Of a DNA stretch of 64,000 nucleotides, positions 43,038-52,532 are shown piece by piece. The stretch is taken from NCBI RefSeq assembly GCF_002205895.1, contig NZ_NJDE01000007.1:248001-312000 (forward strand), in the 5' to 3' direction. This stretch comes from Saccharibacillus sp. O23. GTDB lineage: Bacteria; Bacillota; Bacilli; Paenibacillales; Paenibacillaceae. Position 1 is the first letter of the stretch, and each line of letters begins with the position of its first letter. Below the pieces are notes generated by a model, which saw nothing but the letters and a program-made list of their open reading frames with translations, did not search any database and had not been told where the DNA came from. The translations under genes were made by a program, and so were the position numbers.

Positions 43038-45143
43038 ATGAACACAAGCAACGGCGGCAAGAAACGCAGGCCGAAAGGGATCGGCCGGAGATCGGCGCAT
43101 AAGTGGGGAGCGGGTCTGCTCGCGGCGGTCCTGACCGTAACGATCGCGGTTCCGGCGTATCCGGGGCAACAGGCATCGGCCGCGGCGGCCGCAACGACGT
43201 CGCAAGAAGGTTTCACGCAGGATCAGCTCGACGGATTGGCTTACTTGAACGAAATTCGCGCGAAAGTGGGGGTCGGCCCGTTGGAGCTGGATGCAAACCT
43301 GACTCGGGCCGCGCAGGCGCATGCGGCTTATTACAATCTGCATGCCCCGGAAATAGACTCGCCACATGACGAAACGCCGGGACAGTCGGGATTTACGGGA
43401 AGTTCGCCCAAAGAGCGGGCCGATGCGGCAGGATGGCCGACCCGAGGGCAATCTTGGGGAATCGGCGAGGTTATGGCATTCCGTCAGGCGACGACGCGAG
43501 CAGCGATCGATGCCTGGCTCTCCACCGCTTATCACCGCGCGATTATTTTGGGAATCGCGCACGATAAAGTCGGAATCGGCCTGCAAGGAGGAACAGCCGT
43601 TATCGATATCGGATTCATCGGCAATCCTTCCACCGATCCCGAAGCGCGGGTCTACCCTTATGACGGCATGAAAGGCGCCGATATCGGTTTCTACGGATAT
43701 GAGTCCCCGAACCCGCTCGACCGCTTCGACGTCGAACATTCGGGCGGAATCGTCTCGGTTTCGTCAGATCGGAACATCGATTCGTTCGAAGCCAAGATTA
43801 CGGACTCGCAAGGGCAAGAAGTTCCGTATTACCGCGAATTTCAAGGCGACACGGTGTTCTTATATCCGAAAGACATTCTGGACGGCTATAGCGTCTACAC
43901 CGTTAAGCTCGATTATACGCTGCAAGACGAATCGCAGCCGCGCCATAAGACTTGGTCGTTTACGACAGGCAAAGGGCGGACGATCCGGAAGTTGTCGGCC
44001 AAATATAAAGAGCTGGTCCTGAATCAGGGGAGCAAGCTTCCGCTGGAGGCTGTCGCGTCTTACAACGACGGCACCTCCGGAACGCCGAAAACGCCGATCG
44101 TCTACTCCAGCAGTTCGCCCGCCGGCTTGAAAGTGTCCGCGGACGGCATGCTGGAAGGGATTAAGCCCGGCAGCTACAAAGTCACGCTCGGCGACGGCAA
44201 AGTCCGAGGCACGGTGCCGATTCGGGTGTTCGAGCGTTTGAAAACTAAGAGTTATCCGGCGACCGATCCCGCGAAAATTAAAGATATCGCCGGACGCGCC
44301 GACCAAGCCGCGATCGAGTGGGCGCTGCGATCGGGAATCGCCGACGCGGGCGCCGACGGCAGATTCCGCCCGGACGATTCCGTGAGCGAAGCGCAGTTCC
44401 TGATCATGCTGCTGCGCGCTTACAAGATCGATGACGAAGCGTACGCGTCGAAGAAGAAAACGTATTGGGCGGAAGGAGCTTACAAAGTCGCGGCGGCCCG
44501 AAATCTGCTTCTGTTCAGCGCGCAGCCGGGAAAAAGCGGATTCCGCGACAAACCGATCGACCGCTACCGCGCGGCCGGCTTGATCGCGTCGGCGGACGGC
44601 GTGAATTTCGATTTCCCGGAGGCGGTGAACTACGTGCTGGCCCGCGAGTATATGCGCGGAACCGAAGGCAACCAGAGTTGGATGTTCGGTTCTGAAGATA
44701 TCGTGACGCGTGGACAAGCGGCGGTGATTCTCATGCGCTTGCAGTCCGTCATGAAGCAGATCTCGGGCGCGCCGACATCGGTCACTTCCGAAGACAAACT
44801 GCCCGAGGATTTGTTCCCGGAAGTCTATGCGAAACCTGAGTTGGGCAGCCGAACGCTGATCGCCGATTTCCGCGCCGACGGCACGCTGTCGGTGGAAGGA
44901 CGGTTCGCCGATCAGGCCGACAAGCAGTTGGAGGTGCAGGTGGATCAATCTTTCGAAGACATGCCGAGCGGAAAGATGCTGAAGGAAATGCCGGTACAAG
45001 CCGATGCATCGGGCCGATTCTCCGTCTCGTCGGTCGGCGTATACAGCGAACCTTTCCTGAACGTGTACGTGCGGACCGAAGAAACGACTTATTATATTCA
45101 GGTCAAAAAAGGCACGATGAACGCTTCGGATTATTCGAGCTAG
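43038..45143 (+). CDS. Secreted CAP-domain (SCP/Tpx) protein with SLH repeats
   Basis: A 701-aa exported protein. The signal peptide has a long basic N-region and a core GAGLLAAVLTVTIAVPA, with cleavage expected near ASAAAA (about residue 50). A CAP domain follows (about 60-180), with the N-terminal LAYLNEIRAKVGVGPLELDANLTRAAQAHAAY and a SWGIGEVMA segment. Then come bacterial Ig-like regions (to about 395). Three degenerate SLH repeats (about 415-580) follow, and a C-terminal beta domain. The SLH units would anchor it to cell-wall polymer. The CAP role is unknown in bacteria. The start at 43038 has GGGGAG; an upstream ATG at 42933 overlaps the fucI terminator. Confidence 0.85.
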   Translation: MNTSNGGKKRRPKGIGRRSAHKWGAGLLAAVLTVTIAVPAYPGQQASAAAAATTSQEGFTQDQLDGLAYLNEIRAKVGVGPLELDANLTRAAQAHAAYYNLHAPEIDSPHDETPGQSGFTGSSPKERADAAGWPTRGQSWGIGEVMAFRQATTRAAIDAWLSTAYHRAIILGIAHDKVGIGLQGGTAVIDIGFIGNPSTDPEARVYPYDGMKGADIGFYGYESPNPLDRFDVEHSGGIVSVSSDRNIDSFEAKITDSQGQEVPYYREFQGDTVFLYPKDILDGYSVYTVKLDYTLQDESQPRHKTWSFTTGKGRTIRKLSAKYKELVLNQGSKLPLEAVASYNDGTSGTPKTPIVYSSSSPAGLKVSADGMLEGIKPGSYKVTLGDGKVRGTVPIRVFERLKTKSYPATDPAKIKDIAGRADQAAIEWALRSGIADAGADGRFRPDDSVSEAQFLIMLLRAYKIDDEAYASKKKTYWAEGAYKVAAARNLLLFSAQPGKSGFRDKPIDRYRAAGLIASADGVNFDFPEAVNYVLAREYMRGTEGNQSWMFGSEDIVTRGQAAVILMRLQSVMKQISGAPTSVTSEDKLPEDLFPEVYAKPELGSRTLIADFRADGTLSVEGRFADQADKQLEVQVDQSFEDMPSGKMLKEMPVQADASGRFSVSSVGVYSEPFLNVYVRTEETTYYIQVKKGTMNASDYSS

Positions 45144-45214
45144 AAGAAGCCGCAGCGTACGTATTCATCCGATAAGCATTAAACGGCGAAGAGCCTCCGA
45201 ATTCGTTCGGAGGC

Positions 45215-46105
45215 CTATTCGCGCGCGCTTCCGTCCAACCATCTTTTTCGATACTGATGCGGCGTGGCGTTCATGTTCGCTTTGAACCATTTGCAGAAAT
45301 ACGAGACGTTCGTCAGCCCGACTTCTTCGGCGATCAGCGACACGGGCTTGTCGGTCGTCGTCAGCAGAATAACGGCCTGATGGATGCGGCGCGCCGAGAT
45401 GTAGTCCGAAATGCTGACGCCGACCGCTTCTTTGAACAAATGCGACAGATGATAAGGAGACAAATGCAGCGCTGCGGCAAGATCGTCCGACCGGTAAGGC
45501 CGCGCGTAATTCGCTTCGATCCAACTTAGAATATCTTCCGCCCGGCGCGGTCGGCGCGAGACTCGCGAAGAAGCTGCCGCTTCGTTCTCCGCAAGATTCC
45601 ACAGCGGCTTCAGCGCGCGGAACAGCTCGATCAGGAACAAAGAAGTCTCTTCGATCCGTTCGGCTTCCGTCATACGCGGCGATCTGGCTTGAAAATCCCG
45701 AAACAAAAGCGCCGGCATCGAATCTTCTTCGATCCCGTACAGGCACGGAGCGTTCAAGGCTCCTCCGCGCAGCCGATCGAAGAACGCGCGCAGCAGCGGC
45801 CATTGTTCGAAATAAGGCGCGAACAAGGTCGGCTCGAATACGGTCAGCGAACGCTCGAAGCAGGCGTCGTTCGAATAATCGAGCATGACGCGATGCAGTT
45901 GATAAGGTTGAAACACGCAGAACATGCCCGGCTTGATCGGGTAACGGCGGCCGTTGACGATCAAAGTCCCCTGCCCTTGATGAATCAACAGCAGTTCTAC
46001 GCCCAGATGGGAATGGAACGTCTCCGGATGTTCGTTGTCGACGCTTTTCCGTCGGTATACGAAGTCGAGCGGTTTTTCGTCGAATCGATAACCGTTACGA
46101 ATCAT
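45215..46105 (-). CDS. AraC-family transcriptional regulator with cupin sensor domain
   Basis: A 296-aa DNA-binding protein. Residues 20-110 form an AraC-type sugar-binding cupin domain (HSHLGVELLLIHQGQGTLIVNGRRYPIKPGMFCVFQPYQLH). Residues 190-290 form two helix-turn-helix units (RSDDLAAALHLSPYHLSHLFKEAVGVSISDYI and KPVSLIAEEVGLTNVSYFCKWFKANMNATPHQYRKRW). AGAGGAGG precedes the ATG. It is divergent from the Gfo/Idh/MocA dehydrogenase gene with 156 bases between starts, so that dehydrogenase is the most likely target. The effector is unknown but probably a sugar. Confidence 0.9.
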   Translation of the reverse strand: MIRNGYRFDEKPLDFVYRRKSVDNEHPETFHSHLGVELLLIHQGQGTLIVNGRRYPIKPGMFCVFQPYQLHRVMLDYSNDACFERSLTVFEPTLFAPYFEQWPLLRAFFDRLRGGALNAPCLYGIEEDSMPALLFRDFQARSPRMTEAERIEETSLFLIELFRALKPLWNLAENEAAASSRVSRRPRRAEDILSWIEANYARPYRSDDLAAALHLSPYHLSHLFKEAVGVSISDYISARRIHQAVILLTTTDKPVSLIAEEVGLTNVSYFCKWFKANMNATPHQYRKRWLDGSARE

Positions 46106-46261
46106 GGGACCGGCCTCCTCTTGTCGATAGACCGACTATAAACGAAGCCCCCGATAACCGCAACATAGCGTTATTTTTTCGACTTCGCAGCCTCACAATC
46201 CGTTCGCGAATCCCGTTATGCTGGAAAAGCGGATAGTCAAGAACAAGGAGGCTTCTTTTTT

Positions 46262-47413
46262 ATGCTGAATATCGCGATCATCGGTACGGGCGCGATCTCC
46301 GACGCTCATATCGACGGATATTTGCGTTTTCCCGACCGATGCAAGATTACGGCGCTTTGCGATCTGTATCCCGACAAAGCCGAAGCGAAGAACCGGAAAT
46401 ACGGCTTGAACGCGACAGTCGCGACCGACTACAAAGAGCTGCTGCACGACGATATCGATCTGGTCTCGATCTGTCTGCCTCCGTACGAACATGCGCGGGC
46501 CGCGATCGATTGGCTGCATGCCGGAAGTCATGTGCTGGTCGAGAAGCCGATGGCTTCGTCGCTGGAAGAATGCGATCGGATGATCGAGGCGGCGCGGCAG
46601 AGCGGCAAGACGTTGTCGGTCGTGGCGCAGAACCGGTTTACGAATCCGATCATGAAGCTGAAGCGGATGCTCGATACCGGTCTGGCCGGTCCGATTCTGC
46701 ATGCGCAGGTCGATTCGTTCTGGTGGCGCGGGCATTGCTATTACGATTTGTGGTGGCGCGGCACATGGGAAAAAGAAGGCGGAGGCTGCACGCTCAATCA
46801 TGCCGTGCATCATATCGACGCGCTGATCTGGATGACGGGACGCCCCGAACGGATTCAGGCGATGATGAGCAACGGAGCGCACGACAATGCGGAAGTCGAA
46901 GATCTGTCCGTCGCGCTGCTGCGTTATCCGAACGGTTCGCTGGCGCAGGTGACCAGCTCGGTCGTGCATCACGGCGAAGAGCAGCAGCTTGTTTTTCAAG
47001 GCGAACAGGCCCGTATTTCGGCTCCGTGGAAAGTGCGCGCTTCCCGCTCGACGCCGAACGGATTTCCCGAAACGAACGAAACGCTCGAACAGAAGCTTCT
47101 CGAGACTTACGAAGCGCTGCCGGATCTGACGCATCAAGGCCATGCCGGGCAGATCGACGATGTGCTGAACGCGATCGAAACGGGGCAGGCGCCGTTGATC
47201 GACGGACATAGCGGACGGGCGACGCTGGAGACGATCGCCGCGATCTACAAAGCCGCCAGTACCGGAGAAAGCGTCTCGCTGCCGCTGGCGTCGGACGATC
47301 CTTTTTATACGCGCGAAGGGGTACGGACGAACGCGATCCGTTTCTACGAAAAAAGCGGGCATGTCGAAAACTTCGCCGATCCGTCGATTACCGTCGGGAC
47401 GCTGTCGGAATAA
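46262..47413 (+). CDS. Gfo/Idh/MocA-family oxidoreductase
   Basis: A 383-aa cytoplasmic NAD(P)-dependent sugar or inositol dehydrogenase. The Rossmann motif IIGTGAISDAH starts at residue 6. The catalytic lysine is in HVLVEKPMASS, and the conserved histidine region is GGGCTLNHAVHHIDALIWM. The rest is the alpha/beta substrate domain. The ribosome binding site is AAGGAGG. Divergent from an AraC regulator, so probably inducible by its substrate. Substrates in this family are too varied to predict. Confidence 0.9.
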   Translation: MLNIAIIGTGAISDAHIDGYLRFPDRCKITALCDLYPDKAEAKNRKYGLNATVATDYKELLHDDIDLVSICLPPYEHARAAIDWLHAGSHVLVEKPMASSLEECDRMIEAARQSGKTLSVVAQNRFTNPIMKLKRMLDTGLAGPILHAQVDSFWWRGHCYYDLWWRGTWEKEGGGCTLNHAVHHIDALIWMTGRPERIQAMMSNGAHDNAEVEDLSVALLRYPNGSLAQVTSSVVHHGEEQQLVFQGEQARISAPWKVRASRSTPNGFPETNETLEQKLLETYEALPDLTHQGHAGQIDDVLNAIETGQAPLIDGHSGRATLETIAAIYKAASTGESVSLPLASDDPFYTREGVRTNAIRFYEKSGHVENFADPSITVGTLSE

Positions 47414-47467
47414 GCGAAGCGGCGCGGATCGCGGTACGACGTAGAAGACTAAACGCAATGAAAGCAT

Positions 47468-47521
47468 AAAAAAAAGGACTGGCCCTATACCCGGAATCGG
47501 GATGCGGACAGTCCTTTTTTC
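47468..47521. terminator. Bidirectional terminator between convergent genes
   Basis: A long hairpin with an A run at its left base, the arms GGACTG and CAGTCC, an inner CCCG/CGGG stem and a T run at its right base lies between the dehydrogenase and the aminotransferase. Confidence 0.85.
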
Positions 47522-47548
47522 GATAAGATCCGATTGCGAAACGGAAAA

Positions 47549-48757
47549 TCAGTTCGCTTGACCGCTCCGCAGTTCCGCCACCGCCGTCTTCAACTGCTCC
47601 ATCGCCTGTTCGACGATCGCGCGCGAGCAGGCGACGTTCATGCGCATGAATCCTGCGGCTTCGACGCCGAACATGGTGCCGTCGTTCAAGGCGATGCCGG
47701 CTTTGTGCAGCAGGAACTGCATCAATTCTTTGGCGTTCAGGTTCAAGCCGCGGAAGTCGATCCACATGAGATACGTCGCTTCCGGCAGGCGGACGGACAG
47801 CTCGGGCAGATGTTCTTCGATTTGCGCCTGCACGTATTCCATATTGCCGCGTACGTAAGTCAGCAGTTCGTCGAGCCATTCGCCGCCGTGATCGTAAGCG
47901 GCTTGGGTCGCCGTCGCGCCCAATGTGCTGATCGAACCCAGACCGTGCATCTTGGACACGGTACGTTCGAACGTCACGCGCAGTTTGCGGCTCGGAATCA
48001 CGATGTTGGACACGGACAGTCCGGCCAGATTGAACGTCTTGCTCGGCGCGGTACAGACGATACAATTATCGCGCGCCGCGTCGGAGACGGAAGCGAACGG
48101 GATATGCGATTTCGGTTCGAAGATCAGGTCGGCGTGGATCTCGTCGGCCACGACCAGCACTTCGTGCTTCGCGCACAGTTCCGCCAGCTTCTCCAGATCG
48201 GAGCGGCTCCAGATCCGGCCGACCGGATTGTGCGGGCTGCACAGAATCAGCATCTTCACGTCGTCGGCCAGTTTGCGTTCGAGATCGTCGAAATCCATCT
48301 CGTAGCGGCCGTCTTCGGACACGCTTAGCGGATTCGTGACCAACTGGCGGCCGTTTTCGCGGACTACATTATAAAACGGCGGATAGACCGGCGTCTGGAT
48401 CGCGATCTTGTCGCCCGGTTTGGTGAACGCTTCGACGGCGAACGCCAACGCGGGCACGACACCCGGAGTGAAGGTGATCCATTCGCGTTCGATCTCCCAA
48501 TTATGGCGATCCCGCATCCAATTGACGACGGCGTCGAAATATTCGGGCGTGCGGAACGTATAACCGAATACGCCGTGATCCACCCGTTTATGCAGCGCGT
48601 CCAGCACTTCCTGCGGCGCGGCGAAATCCATGTCCGCGACCCACAGCGGCAGCGCGTCGGGCGCGCCGAAGATTTTCTCGCGACCGTCCCATTTCTCGGA
48701 AGCGCTCTGCAGGCGGTCGATTTGGGTATGGAAATCGAAGCGGCTTTTTAATGTCAT
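47549..48757 (-). CDS. MalY/PatB-type PLP enzyme (cystathionine beta-lyase / aminotransferase)
   Basis: A 402-aa cytoplasmic fold-type I PLP enzyme. The N-terminal RFDFHTQIDRLQSASEKWD and PLWVADMDFAAP segments are hallmarks of the MalY/PatB C-S lyase group. The PLP lysine lies in APSKTFNLAGLS, with the cofactor-binding Asp in VVADEIHADL and SPHNPVGRIW. The usual reaction is beta-elimination of cystathionine or related cysteine conjugates. Start 48757 has AAGGAGG; the longer frame to 48862 has no site. Convergent with the dehydrogenase gene. Confidence 0.9.
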   Translation of the reverse strand: MTLKSRFDFHTQIDRLQSASEKWDGREKIFGAPDALPLWVADMDFAAPQEVLDALHKRVDHGVFGYTFRTPEYFDAVVNWMRDRHNWEIEREWITFTPGVVPALAFAVEAFTKPGDKIAIQTPVYPPFYNVVRENGRQLVTNPLSVSEDGRYEMDFDDLERKLADDVKMLILCSPHNPVGRIWSRSDLEKLAELCAKHEVLVVADEIHADLIFEPKSHIPFASVSDAARDNCIVCTAPSKTFNLAGLSVSNIVIPSRKLRVTFERTVSKMHGLGSISTLGATATQAAYDHGGEWLDELLTYVRGNMEYVQAQIEEHLPELSVRLPEATYLMWIDFRGLNLNAKELMQFLLHKAGIALNDGTMFGVEAAGFMRMNVACSRAIVEQAMEQLKTAVAELRSGQAN

Positions 48758-48924
48758 GTGAAAATTCCTCCTTGTTTCGGCCAGCGCTTGAGGCGAGCAC
48801 GTATCTTGTCCATTATGCGCTACGGAAGAAGAGGAAGCAACGAACGGACCTTGCATAACCAAGACAGCTTCGTTCGGGTTTTGTAAAAATATTCGCTCAA
48901 GAATACGTTTTTATGCAAAAAGTA

Positions 48925-48954
48925 TTTACTTTAGCTTGCTTATTTTTATATGAT
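48925..48954 (+). promoter_or_regulatory. Predicted promoter of the 5'-nucleotidase gene
   Basis: TTTACT (48925-48930) and TATGAT (48949-48954) are separated by 18 bp inside a conspicuously AT-rich stretch (about 48880-48960), 95 bases before the start codon. Confidence 0.4.
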
Positions 48955-49049
48955 TGGGGGTGGAAGAAGGATTTTTGTTCGTTTTTTGTTAGTAAAGAAG
49001 CGTTTGGAAGTCCGCTACTATTATTCCTTTTAGGGAGGCCAACGATTTC

Positions 49050-51191
49050 ATGAAGCGAATCAAAACCAAGAAAAACGTCCGCGTTGCATTGGCAGCCGCG
49101 ATCCTCGTTACCGGCTTGTCGCCGGCGCTAGGCGGAACGTCCGCTCAAGCCGCCGAGACGACGACGTCCGGCAGCTTCGACCTGAGAATTTTACATACGA
49201 ACGACACGCATGCCCATCTCGATAATATCGACCGCCGCGTGACGGCGATCAACTCGGCCCGCAACGACCATACGCTCCTGCTCGACGCAGGCGACGTGTT
49301 CTCGGGCACGCTCTATTTCAACCAGTACGGCGGACTCGCCGACTTGTACTTCATGAATCAGCTTAAATACGACGCGATGACCTTCGGCAACCACGAGTTC
49401 GACAAAGGGCCTGCCGGTCTGGCTCCGTTCATCAAAGACGCGGCGTTCCCGTTCGTGAGCGCGAACATCGACTTCTCCGCGGATAAAGACCTCTCGGGCT
49501 TCGCCAACGCGACGATCGGCGAACCGGGAGCGGCGGGCAAGATCTATCCGTCGATCATCAAAGACGTCAAAGGACAGAAAGTCGGCATCGTCGGCCTGAC
49601 GACCAGCGACACGGTATCTCTGGCTTCGCCGGGCGAGACCGTGAAGTTCAAAGACGACGTGGAAAGCACGAAAAAAGCGGTCGCCGATCTGGAAGCCAAA
49701 GGCGTCAACAAAATCGTCGTGCTGTCGCACTTGGGTTACACGGAAGACCAAGCGCTCGCGAAAGCGGTCGAAGGCATCGACATCATCGTCGGCGGCCACT
49801 CGCATACGCAGCTTGACGAGCCGACCGTGATCAAGAACGGCAGCGCGCCGGTCGTGATCGTGCAAACGGGCGAATACGACAAGAATCTCGGCGAACTCGA
49901 CGCGACGTTCGACGCAAGCGGCGTGCTGACCAAATGGGAAGGCAAACTGATCAGCCTCGACGCCAAAAACAAAGACGAATCTTACGTGATCAAAGGCGAC
50001 GAAGCGACCGCGACGAAGCTGAAAGAATACGCGTCGAAACTGGAAGAACTCAAATCGACCGTGATCGGCAAATCCGAAGTGGAACTGAACGGCGAACGCG
50101 GCACGGTGCGCAAGCAAGAAACGAACCTCGGCGATCTCGTCGCGGACGGCATGCGCGCCAAAGTGAAAAGCATCGTGAAATTGGACGACGCCAAAGCGTA
50201 CGTGACGATCCAAAACAGCGGCGGCATCCGCGCTTCGCTGCCGAAAGGCGATATCGCGCTCGGCGACCTGCTGACCATGATGCCGTTCGGCAACAACCTG
50301 AGCGCGCTCAAAATGACGGGCGCGGAAATCAAAGCCGCTCTTGAAAACGGCGTAAGCGGCGTGGAAACGGGCGAAGGCCGCTTCCCACAAGTGTCCGGCA
50401 TGAAATTCACTTACGACTCGACCAAACCGGGCGAAAAGATCGACTCCGTGACCGGCGAAGTGACGCAGCAGGGTTCGCGCGTCAGCGATATCGAAATTCT
50501 GGGCGATAACGGCCAATACGCGCCGATCGATCCGAAAGCTTATTACATCGTAGCGACGAACTCTTATATGGCGGGCGGCGGCGACTTCTACCGCTCGATG
50601 GCCGCAGCCAAAGAAGACGGACGTTATTACGAGCTGAATCTGGTCGACTACGAAGTGTTCCGCGAGCACCTCGATAGCGTAGGTACCGTCAAACAAACGA
50701 CCGAGGGCCGCATCAAAGACGAGCCGCGCAAAGATTCCGCGGGCGAAACTCCGGCTGCCGACGCGTTCTCCGACATCTCCGGCAGCGCGAACGCTTCGGC
50801 GATCCAATCGCTGCATGCCGCAGGATTCGTTAACGGTTACGCGGACGGCACGTTCCGTCCGGAAGCCGGCGTAACGCGCGCCGAGTTCGCGACGATCGTG
50901 GGCCGCGCATTGGGTCTGGACGGCAAAGCGACCCAACATACGTATACGGACAACGTTCCGTCATGGGCGGCAGGCTATGTAGCCGGACTGGAAGCCAAAG
51001 ATCTGCTCGGCAGCTTCTCGGGCAAATCGTTCGGCGCGAAACAAGCCGTAACGAACGGCGAAGCCGCCGAATTGATCGGATTGGCCGCTAACCTTGAGCC
51101 TGCGAAGATCGAAATTGCAGGAGCAGCGGACGCCAAAGTAACACGCGGTCAATTGGCAGGCCTGATCGCCAAGTACCTGATCAAAGGCTGA
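49050..51191 (+). CDS. Cell-surface 5'-nucleotidase / cyclic phosphodiesterase with SLH anchor
   Basis: A 713-aa exported enzyme. A signal peptide (RIKTKKNVRVALAAAILVTGLSPALGG, cleavage near AQAAE) precedes a metallophosphatase domain (about 45-330). Metal-binding motifs there are LHTNDTHAH, GDVFSG, GNHEFD and GGHSHTQ. The 5'-nucleotidase C-terminal substrate domain follows (about 345-540, NSGGIRASL, MAGGGDFYRSM). The C-terminal 145 residues contain one good SLH repeat (AAGFVNGYADGTFRPEAGVTRAEFATIVGRAL) and a second, degenerate one. The role is dephosphorylation of extracellular nucleotides for phosphate or nucleoside salvage. The ribosome binding site is GGGAGG. A strong terminator follows. 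Confidence 0.93.
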   Translation: MKRIKTKKNVRVALAAAILVTGLSPALGGTSAQAAETTTSGSFDLRILHTNDTHAHLDNIDRRVTAINSARNDHTLLLDAGDVFSGTLYFNQYGGLADLYFMNQLKYDAMTFGNHEFDKGPAGLAPFIKDAAFPFVSANIDFSADKDLSGFANATIGEPGAAGKIYPSIIKDVKGQKVGIVGLTTSDTVSLASPGETVKFKDDVESTKKAVADLEAKGVNKIVVLSHLGYTEDQALAKAVEGIDIIVGGHSHTQLDEPTVIKNGSAPVVIVQTGEYDKNLGELDATFDASGVLTKWEGKLISLDAKNKDESYVIKGDEATATKLKEYASKLEELKSTVIGKSEVELNGERGTVRKQETNLGDLVADGMRAKVKSIVKLDDAKAYVTIQNSGGIRASLPKGDIALGDLLTMMPFGNNLSALKMTGAEIKAALENGVSGVETGEGRFPQVSGMKFTYDSTKPGEKIDSVTGEVTQQGSRVSDIEILGDNGQYAPIDPKAYYIVATNSYMAGGGDFYRSMAAAKEDGRYYELNLVDYEVFREHLDSVGTVKQTTEGRIKDEPRKDSAGETPAADAFSDISGSANASAIQSLHAAGFVNGYADGTFRPEAGVTRAEFATIVGRALGLDGKATQHTYTDNVPSWAAGYVAGLEAKDLLGSFSGKSFGAKQAVTNGEAAELIGLAANLEPAKIEIAGAADAKVTRGQLAGLIAKYLIKG

Positions 51192-51240
51192 TACGGGCTT
51201 CGATCGAATATCGGTTAAGTTTAAAGCATCGCGACAATCA

Positions 51241-51282
51241 AGCAGCCCGTCCGCTCCGAGAAGCGGGCGAGCTGCTTTTTTT
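51241..51282 (+). terminator. Terminator of the 5'-nucleotidase gene
   Basis: A 15-position stem with G-T pairs (51241-51255 with 51262-51276) and a 6-nt loop is followed by a run of seven T. Confidence 0.88.
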
Positions 51283-51427
51283 GCATTGCCGGATCATTTT
51301 TTGTAAGGTAATAGAAGGGTTGATGGGTCTGAAAGCAATACGACGGGTAATGGCTATTTTGTCCAAAGGTTGGAAAAGTCCGTGTTCGCAAGCGAAACCG
51401 GACTCTACGAAGGAGGAGAAGACATTC

Positions 51428-52366
51428 ATGCACAAGTCGACCAACAAACACTCTCGCAAAACCATGCTAAGCTTGACGGCTGCCGCGCTGTTGGCCGCGT
51501 CGCTGCCGTCCGCCGGAATCGCGGCCGAAGCGCCGACGACCGGCACGCCGCAGGCGCAGGCGACCGACACGTCGCAAACGCCGGCAGCGGGGACGCCGCA
51601 GACGCCGACGACCGATACGACGCAAACACCAGCGGCGGGAACCACGCAGACGCCGGCAAAGGATACGACGCAAACACCCGCGACCGGAGCACCGCAGACG
51701 CCGGCCGCCGGAACGACCCAGACGCCGCCTGTCTCGGGAACGCCGACGACCAAACCGACCGAGTCGGCCGCCACGCCGGCCGCGACGGCCAAAGATCCTT
51801 TCTACGACATCGTGCGCGATCCGAACCGCGACGCCATTATGACCCTTTATAATGAAGGAATCGTCAAGCCGGCCAAAGACCGCAAGTTCCGGCCGAAAGC
51901 CGAGATCGGACGTTCCGACTTCACGGTGATTCTCGGACGCGCCATGAATGCCAAAGGCAGCGTCTTCGACGTGTATTTCAAAGACCCGATCCCCGACTGG
52001 GCCATTCGTTATGTGGGCGGTTTGTCGGCCTTAGGCATCTATGACGGCTATCTCGACGGCGATACGTTCGGTCCGACACAGCCGGTTACGCGCGCCGAAG
52101 CCGCCGCGATGGTCGCTCGCGCGGCTCATCTGGAATCGCAGCCGCTTCCGATGGACCTCGGCGGCGCTACGAATGTGCCGATCTGGGCGCTGGACGATGT
52201 CGGCGCGGCCTACGCGGCGGGTCTGATCACGGTGACCGACACCGGCACGCTGAATCCGAACAAGAAGGTCACGCGCAGCGAGATGGCCGCGATGATCGCG
52301 CCGCTGGTGAAATCGAAAGCTTTCATGCAGCCGGTCAAGATCGAAGATGATATTACGCTGCCTTAA
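51428..52366 (+). CDS. Secreted SLH-domain protein with Thr/Pro-rich spacer
   Basis: A 312-aa exported wall-associated protein. A signal peptide (residues 1-33, ending AGIAAEA) is followed by an 8-residue TQTPAAGT-type repeat region (about 41-104). Three SLH repeats come next: 123-170, 182-235 and 245-300, with FRPKAEIGRSDF, FGPTQPVTRAEAAAM and LNPNKKVTRSEMAAM. There is no catalytic domain, so it is a wall-binding spacer or scaffold component. The frame is open upstream to 51281; the start at 51428 is fixed by AAGGAGGAG and the signal peptide. It directly follows another SLH protein gene, but each has its own terminator. Confidence 0.88.
   Translation: MHKSTNKHSRKTMLSLTAAALLAASLPSAGIAAEAPTTGTPQAQATDTSQTPAAGTPQTPTTDTTQTPAAGTTQTPAKDTTQTPATGAPQTPAAGTTQTPPVSGTPTTKPTESAATPAATAKDPFYDIVRDPNRDAIMTLYNEGIVKPAKDRKFRPKAEIGRSDFTVILGRAMNAKGSVFDVYFKDPIPDWAIRYVGGLSALGIYDGYLDGDTFGPTQPVTRAEAAAMVARAAHLESQPLPMDLGGATNVPIWALDDVGAAYAAGLITVTDTGTLNPNKKVTRSEMAAMIAPLVKSKAFMQPVKIEDDITLP
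51548..51739 (+). repeat. In-frame 24-bp repeats encoding TQTPAAGT-type octads
   Basis: Eight imperfect 24-bp units lie inside the SLH protein gene and encode TQTPAAGT, TQTPAKDT, PQTPTTDT and related octads. They form a flexible, probably glycosylatable spacer between signal peptide and SLH repeats. Unit number may vary between strains. Confidence 0.8.
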
Positions 52367-52414
52367 ACGGAACCGCCGCTGCCGGGCCGTTTTCGTTTCG
52401 ATAGGTCGATACGA

Positions 52415-52453
52415 ACAAACACCGCTCTCCGACGAGGGCGGTGTTTGTTTTTT
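52415..52453 (+). terminator. Terminator of the SLH protein gene
   Basis: A 14-bp stem with one G-T pair (52415-52428 with 52435-52448) and a 6-nt loop is followed by T-rich sequence. Confidence 0.9.
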
Positions 52454-52514
52454 GCGCGTTTATTCATATATTCTTTTTCCGAAGAGCGGCATAGCTTTTT
52501 TCGAAAAGGTTTTA

Positions 52515-52520
52515 TATAAT
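52515..52520 (+). promoter_or_regulatory. Predicted -10 box of the GH3 gene
   Basis: A perfect TATAAT lies in an AT-rich stretch upstream of the GH3 gene. No good -35 box is visible at 16-18 bp, so an activator may be needed or the call may be wrong. Confidence 0.35.
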
Positions 52521-52532
52521 CGTAATCGTAAA

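Noticed and set aside
49191..50939. A 582-codon minus-strand ORF in the 5'-nucleotidase gene
   Set aside because: It is a Phe/Val/Arg/His-rich shadow frame of a gene with unmistakable metallophosphatase motifs.
51548..51739. CRISPR-like or tandem regulatory repeats
   Set aside because: The units are in frame and encode TQTPAAGT-type octads of a secreted SLH protein.
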